From assembly GCF_003726095.1 (NCBI RefSeq), contig NZ_CP026031.1, positions 4,652,001 through 4,716,000 on the forward strand: a stretch of 64,000 nucleotides of DNA, read 5' to 3'. Numbering within the stretch: position 1 is the first letter of the stretch; every line of letters begins with the position of its first letter. Positions 60,499 through 64,000 of the stretch are shown here, piece by piece. A program made the translations under genes and the position numbers. This stretch comes from Niallia circulans (GTDB taxonomy: Bacteria > Bacillota > Bacilli > Bacillales > Cytobacillaceae). The notes beneath the pieces were generated by a model. That model worked only from the letters and a program-made list of their open reading frames with translations, had not been told where the DNA came from and ran no database searches.

Positions 60499-60771
60499 AT
60501 GAAATTTTCAATTCAACAGAGATATATACTTGCTAGGATAGAAGAGAAAGGAAAGGTGAATCTATACACTCTTTTAGATAGTAAACGATATGAAAAAATG
60601 GTATTAATCGGAAATAAAGTAGACGGTGTTAAAACATGGGATTTAGTTGATGCAGAGATTGACTTGACTTTAAAAGTAGAAAGAATAGAAACTCTTGAAG
60701 GGAAAACAATTTTTGTTAATATAGCTAACTCATTTTTAAGAAATCTACAAAAGGTCGGAGAGCAAAAATGA
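60499..60771 (+). CDS. Hypothetical protein of the mobile element, 90 aa
   Basis: Unrecognised, soluble, basic protein (MKFSIQQRYILARIEEKGK...VDGVKTWDLVDAEIDLTLKVERIETLEGKTIFVNIANSFLRNL). ATG 60499 follows AGGAGGGG by 5 bases; a TTG just before is part of the frame. Its end overlaps the start of the next gene by 4 bases (ATGA), so they form a unit. The region is clearly more AT-rich than the chromosome to the left. Confidence 0.75.
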   Translation: MKFSIQQRYILARIEEKGKVNLYTLLDSKRYEKMVLIGNKVDGVKTWDLVDAEIDLTLKVERIETLEGKTIFVNIANSFLRNLQKVGEQK

Positions 60772-61055
60772 TTCTAATGGAAAATGGACTTTTTGATATT
60801 AGGAAAGTAAAAGAGAGTAAATTACCAGTTTTTGATTTTACAGAAAATGAAAATACTGGAATACCAATTACCTTCTGGACATTCACAGATTTAAAAAGAA
60901 TTGGATGGAAGTTAAACGATGAGCAACGTATGAACATGATAGTAGGTTTTGTAAAGACAAGTAAACGTATGAGGGGATATTCTGGTTTATATGATTTTTG
61001 TAAAGTCATGGAATTATTTTGTGGTTATACGGGAGAATATAAAGCAAGTACATAA
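60768..61055 (+). CDS. Hypothetical protein of the mobile element, 95 aa
   Basis: Soluble protein without known motifs (contains GIPITFWTFTDLKRIGWKLNDEQRMNMIVGFVKTSKRMRGYSGLYDFCKVMELF). Starts in the stop of the preceding gene; no separate ribosome site is needed. Translational coupling and shared composition suggest a joint, element-specific function such as regulation or replication control. Confidence 0.75.
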   Translation: MILMENGLFDIRKVKESKLPVFDFTENENTGIPITFWTFTDLKRIGWKLNDEQRMNMIVGFVKTSKRMRGYSGLYDFCKVMELFCGYTGEYKAST

Positions 61056-61099
61056 ATTAACTATAAGTTGGTTTTTACTATACTATATTATTCTAATGG

Positions 61100-61206
61100 A
61101 TGAGAGTTAGTTTGTAGATGTTCTTGTAGGTTTGCGGATAGGCTTTGCCTAAGAATCCGCAGTAGCCTGCAAAGGAACATCTTTTTTCTACTAACTCTCA
61201 TTTTTT
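61100..61206 (+). ncRNA. Long multi-stem hairpin (structured RNA or origin element)
   Basis: A 102-nt stretch folds into one extended stem: ATGAGAGTTAGT/ACTAACTCTCAT (12 bp), AGATGTTC/GAACATCT (8 bp), TGTAGG/CCTGCA (one G-U), TGCGGAT/ATCCGCA (7 bp) and an apical AGGC-TTT-GCCT, with small internal loops between. It is followed by six T residues, so a transcript from upstream would end here. The complexity exceeds a plain terminator. It lies between the small genes and the primase gene. Confidence 0.7.
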
Positions 61207-61312
61207 ATGCAAATTTTTATTTCATTCTAGAGTTGAAGGTAGAAGGGTTCTTAATTTTTCCTAACAAACAAAAATCGGTAAGTTTTCAGTTTTTTTAGGA
61301 GGAATAACAACT

Positions 61313-62749
61313 ATGAGAAAATTACATCAACATGATATAGGAACTATTATAGAAAAAATGAATGAAATTTTAATTCGAACCAGAGAACCATTTATTGAAC
61401 AATATCAAACGAAGGACGGTTTTGTTGGTTGGGTGCAGAAAAAACATAAAATAACAGATAATATTATTCGGTCACATATAACTGGGAAGAGAACAATAGG
61501 AATATACTACGCAGGAAACTCAACAATATTTTTAGTCTTTGACATTGATGTAGAAGGAGATGCACAAGGACAGAAATATCGAGTCTTAGCAATTGTTTCA
61601 GAGTTGGAAAAGGCAGGATTAAATCGGCGGGATATACATATTATGTTTAGTGGTAGTAAAGGGTACCATGTTCAGATATTTTTTGATAAGCCACTACCAA
61701 TAAAGAGAGTTGCATTTTTTGGAAGAATAATATTAGGTAATTTAGGTGAATTAGGAAATGGAATAGAATTGCGACCAGAAAATATAAATGGAAGAGCAGT
61801 AAAGCTACCCTTGGCATTTCACAAAAAGACAAAACAATTTTCTTATTATATGAAACAAGATAAGTTTGAGCCAGTGGTAGATAGTTTTAATTACTTTAAA
61901 CAAATAGTTCCTACCAATTATAAAATTATTGAAAAGGCAATTGATATTGTTTTTGATAATAATCGGCAGGGGAAAAATGATAGTAGACATACTGAAAAGG
62001 TAATTTTACAGAAAGAGAATGATAATAAAGTGAAAAAGAGTTTTATAGAAATGAAACTATACTTTGATGATTCTCAAGGCCTTAAGAAGATTTCTGAACA
62101 GTATTTAACAGAAGGATTAAGGAAAAAAGGGGAGCGGCATAAAGCACAGTTTCTTCTAGCTCTTTATTTTAAGGAACAATCTGTCTCTCGTGAAGAGGCG
62201 ATTCAGCATATTTGTTCTTGGGTTAAAAGACAAAAGGAGAATAAGAAAACTAATGAAATAAGTCTTGAGTTCTTAAGGAAAGAAGTAGAACGGCATGTGA
62301 ATTATGTTTATGCAAAAGGGAAATATCAAGGCTTATATACTAGGAGAGGAAGACAATTAGTAATTAGTATGAGAGATATTAATTTCATAGCAAAACAAGA
62401 AAGGAAAACTACCAGAAAGGTCATGCTAGCCATAATTCTCATAGGAAAGATATACCATGATGAGGGAGTATTCTCTGCAGGCATGAATTCTATTGGGGAA
62501 CTTGCAGGAGTTTCTCGTCAAACAGTAAGCAATGTCATAAAAGAGCTTATATCTCAAGGGGTTATACTGCCAGTTTCAGAATATAAATATACTGAGCGAT
62601 TAGCAAGGACATATTATATGTTATATCTGAAGAAAACAGTGAAAAATGAGAGGGGAATTATTTCTTTAAAAGGATTAACTCTTTCTAGTGCTTATAAAGA
62701 ATTGTTCAAAATAGTAGAGAAAAATATTAATGGTAATATAACACCATAA
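61313..62749 (+). CDS. Primase-like (AEP) replication protein with C-terminal HTH
   Basis: A 478-aa protein. Residues about 50-190 show an archaeo-eukaryotic primase-like core: FDIDVEGDAQG (metal-binding DxD), FSGSKGYHVQIFFDKPLP and IELRPENINGRAVKLPLAFHKKT, as in the TOTE/AEP primases. The C-terminal part has an HTH at about 397-430 (SIGELAGVSRQTVSNVIKELISQGVILP). AGGAGG is 10 bases before the ATG. AEP-HTH proteins often act as replication initiators or primases of plasmids and integrative elements; the iterons after the gene support that role. Family assignment is by motif reading. Confidence 0.75.
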   Translation: MRKLHQHDIGTIIEKMNEILIRTREPFIEQYQTKDGFVGWVQKKHKITDNIIRSHITGKRTIGIYYAGNSTIFLVFDIDVEGDAQGQKYRVLAIVSELEKAGLNRRDIHIMFSGSKGYHVQIFFDKPLPIKRVAFFGRIILGNLGELGNGIELRPENINGRAVKLPLAFHKKTKQFSYYMKQDKFEPVVDSFNYFKQIVPTNYKIIEKAIDIVFDNNRQGKNDSRHTEKVILQKENDNKVKKSFIEMKLYFDDSQGLKKISEQYLTEGLRKKGERHKAQFLLALYFKEQSVSREEAIQHICSWVKRQKENKKTNEISLEFLRKEVERHVNYVYAKGKYQGLYTRRGRQLVISMRDINFIAKQERKTTRKVMLAIILIGKIYHDEGVFSAGMNSIGELAGVSRQTVSNVIKELISQGVILPVSEYKYTERLARTYYMLYLKKTVKNERGIISLKGLTLSSAYKELFKIVEKNINGNITP

Positions 62750-62785
62750 TACTTCTCTTCTCTCCCCAGTGCCCCACTGTAAGGT

Positions 62786-62824
62786 TTATCCATTATCTAT
62801 TATCTATTATCTATTATCTATTAG
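62786..62824 (+). repeat. Heptamer tandem repeats (iteron-like)
   Basis: TTATCCA, then four TTATCTA units in tandem (62793-62820), then TTAG; an AT-rich stretch follows. Position after the primase gene suggests a replication origin. A 5-bp hairpin CAGTG-CCC-CACTG lies at 62767-62779 just before. Confidence 0.75.
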
Positions 62825-62990
62825 AATCTTATTTATGCATAATTATATAATCCTAAGATAATTTTGATATATTTTTGAATAAAATTAGTCTTATCTATGC
62901 TATTTATCTTGCATACAATGCTTTTGCAAGTGTATATTTGTATAAAGGGTAATTGTAATAAATTACATTTATTTTGTTGAGGGTGGATTA

Positions 62991-63524
62991 ATGAGGGAGT
63001 TTATTGGATATCATTGTAATGAAGCACAGGTTATTGAAGCAACCATTGAAAATGGTGTTTATCATATAAGTGAGGGACATTCTCATTGGTTAGGTAATGG
63101 TACATATTTTTTTGACGAGTCAATGGATGGTTTGGAACATGCTCAAGTTTGGGGCAGGAGAATGAAGCAACACCCTCGAATAATAAAGAATACAATCAGA
63201 GTAAATCCTCAAACATTATTGGATTTAACTGATGCACCAACAGTAGCTACCACGAATAAGTTAAAGAATAGAGCAATTAAGGGTATGTTAAAAATGGCAG
63301 GGTACACACCTAAAGATGGATTTGTTGATGGAGTTTTCTTTAATATGTGGAATAAGTTTTTTTCAAATAGACCAATACATGTCATCAGAAAATCAGAGTT
63401 TTATCAAACTGACATTGATGTTGAATTAAAAATAAGGTCTAGAATAGACAATGCGATAGTATTATGTGTTAGAAATCAAAATTGTATTGTAGAACCATGT
63501 GAAGAAATTGCTACTGTATCCTGA
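62991..63524 (+). CDS. Putative ADP-ribosyltransferase-like protein, 177 aa
   Basis: Opens MREFIGYHCNEAQVIEATIENG and contains GHSHWLGNGTYFFDESMDGLEHAQVW, a pattern (GYH, WLGxGxYFF, then an A..W helix) shared by bacterial ART-like toxin and DUF3990-like families, where the YH and the WLG.G.YF strand form the NAD pocket. ATG 62991 is preceded by GAGGGTGG at a fair distance. The gene lies in the mobile element with two small genes downstream. A toxin or defence role is an inference; the C-terminal half is not conserved enough for me to name it. Confidence 0.55.
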   Translation: MREFIGYHCNEAQVIEATIENGVYHISEGHSHWLGNGTYFFDESMDGLEHAQVWGRRMKQHPRIIKNTIRVNPQTLLDLTDAPTVATTNKLKNRAIKGMLKMAGYTPKDGFVDGVFFNMWNKFFSNRPIHVIRKSEFYQTDIDVELKIRSRIDNAIVLCVRNQNCIVEPCEEIATVS

Positions 63525-63553
63525 TTATTAACTATCATAGAGGTGATAAAATA

Positions 63554-63898
63554 ATGTGGAACGAAGAAGAATTGATGAATCAGTTGGATGCTTACTTTAG
63601 CAATACAACCGAGGAGCAACTTTTAAGGGATTTAGAAGAAACAGGTAGTTTAGAGTTTATGGAGAAGGTAGACAATGAATTTAAGTTACCTGACAATGAA
63701 TTTAGTTATGAATTTGAAGGAACAGCTGTAGCTCATAGTGCTTATATTAGAAGTGAGTTTGATAATATTAGTAAGGGGTTTTCTTTAGGTACAGTATCGT
63801 ATCAACAAGGGAATAGTAAAAACTACAGTTCCTTCTTTACTATTGTAAATAGAGAAATAAATGATGAAGATACTACTAAACTACCTATTGGAGCTTAA
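63554..63898 (+). CDS. Hypothetical small protein in the cargo operon, 114 aa
   Basis: Acidic N-terminal helical part MWNEEELMNQLDAYFSNTTEEQLLRDLEETGSLEFM, a pattern seen in small regulator or immunity-like proteins of phages and plasmids, followed by a beta-rich polar part. ATG 63554 follows AGAGGTG. It is 29 bases after the ART-like gene and 3 bases before the next start, so an operon of three genes is likely. Could be the partner of the upstream gene; not recognised. Confidence 0.65.
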   Translation: MWNEEELMNQLDAYFSNTTEEQLLRDLEETGSLEFMEKVDNEFKLPDNEFSYEFEGTAVAHSAYIRSEFDNISKGFSLGTVSYQQGNSKNYSSFFTIVNREINDEDTTKLPIGA

Positions 63899-63901
63899 TT
63901 T

Positions 63902-64000
63902 ATGACTAAAGAAATTGTACCTAGTAGTTTTACTTTTAATAATTATGTTATTAATAAATCAATCTTTGAAGTTAATCAAAGTTTTGAACCTACAGATAAT
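63902..64000 (+). CDS. Start of a protein of unknown function (SecB-like?), truncated by window edge
   Basis: ATG 63902 with GGAG 8 bases upstream begins a frame that is open to the window end (33 residues: MTKEIVPSSFTFNNYVINKS...). The pattern F-x-F-x-x-Y-x-I-x-K-S-x-F is weakly like the opening strand of SecB-like chaperones, which accompany some toxin-antitoxin pairs. Too little is visible to decide. Confidence 0.4.
   Translation, partial: MTKEIVPSSFTFNNYVINKSIFEVNQSFEPTDN

Noticed and set aside
61100..61206. Reading the element hairpin as a known riboswitch or omega-RNA
   Set aside because: No conserved sequence of a known riboswitch class and no TnpB/IscB gene nearby; only the fold is evident.

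Overview
The window is a low-GC, spore-forming, motile Firmicute chromosome, most likely a Bacillaceae member (Bacillus or Niallia-like; the genus is an inference from gene content and B. subtilis-like synteny, not proven). Supporting genes are a GerA-type germinant receptor operon, SinR/SinI, LiaFSR, motAB, PdaA (spore-cortex muramic lactam), NsrR/Hmp and an yfk/yfj gene order that follows B. subtilis (treR-yfkM-...-yfkK-yfkJ-yfkI-yfkH-...-yfkF-chaA(yfkE)-...-yfkD-yfkAB, then pdaA(yfjS)-yfjP). No rRNA or tRNA gene was seen.

Layout. 0-7.2 kb: end of a small alarmone synthetase, DEAD-box helicase CshC, then a germinant receptor operon with an unusual order (small two-helix D-type protein, two GerB paralogues, GerA, GerC). 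7.4-10.9 kb: liaI-liaH-liaF-liaS-liaR cell-envelope stress operon. 11-21 kb: SpoVB-type flippase, orphan ECF sigma factor, CorA, YkhA, YetJ, MscL, AcyP, a membrane-anchored unknown, aminopeptidase AmpS and a HAD phosphatase. 21-28.6 kb: TopB, small genes, motAB and the pseudouridine catabolic pair psuK-psuG. 28.8-30.7 kb: a compact Sin locus with a SinR-like paralogue, a cyclic-di-GMP-I riboswitch directly in front of a previously unlisted 49-residue sinI, and a convergent sinR. 30.9-45.2 kb: the treR-yfk block with zosA and chaA, interrupted by two non-coding tandem-repeat arrays (41-bp units near 36.3 kb and alternating 52-bp units near 43.6 kb), both at convergent gene ends. 45.4-54.7 kb: general stress YtxH protein, tyrosine phosphatase, TetR, class I fumarase, PdaA, DNA glycosylase, YitT protein, Hmp/NsrR with two NsrR operators, and a small lipoprotein. 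54.8-57 kb: a TetR/ABC-2 permease cassette flanked by imperfect direct repeats.

From 58.5 kb to the right edge is a mobile element inserted next to rlmD: a large serine recombinase with a small upstream gene, two unknown small genes, a 107-nt elaborate hairpin, a primase (AEP-like)-HTH replication protein followed by heptamer iterons, and a cargo operon of three small genes (one resembling ADP-ribosyltransferase-type toxins) running off the edge.

Regulatory signals read from the sequence tie several genes together: SigB-like promoters precede corA, the divergent 82-residue gene, yfkM and the ytxH-like gene; a SigD-like promoter precedes motAB; NsrR boxes precede hmp; SinR-type half-sites lie around the Sin locus. 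The most interesting system is the cyclic-di-GMP riboswitch on sinI, which would couple the second messenger directly to the SinR biofilm switch.
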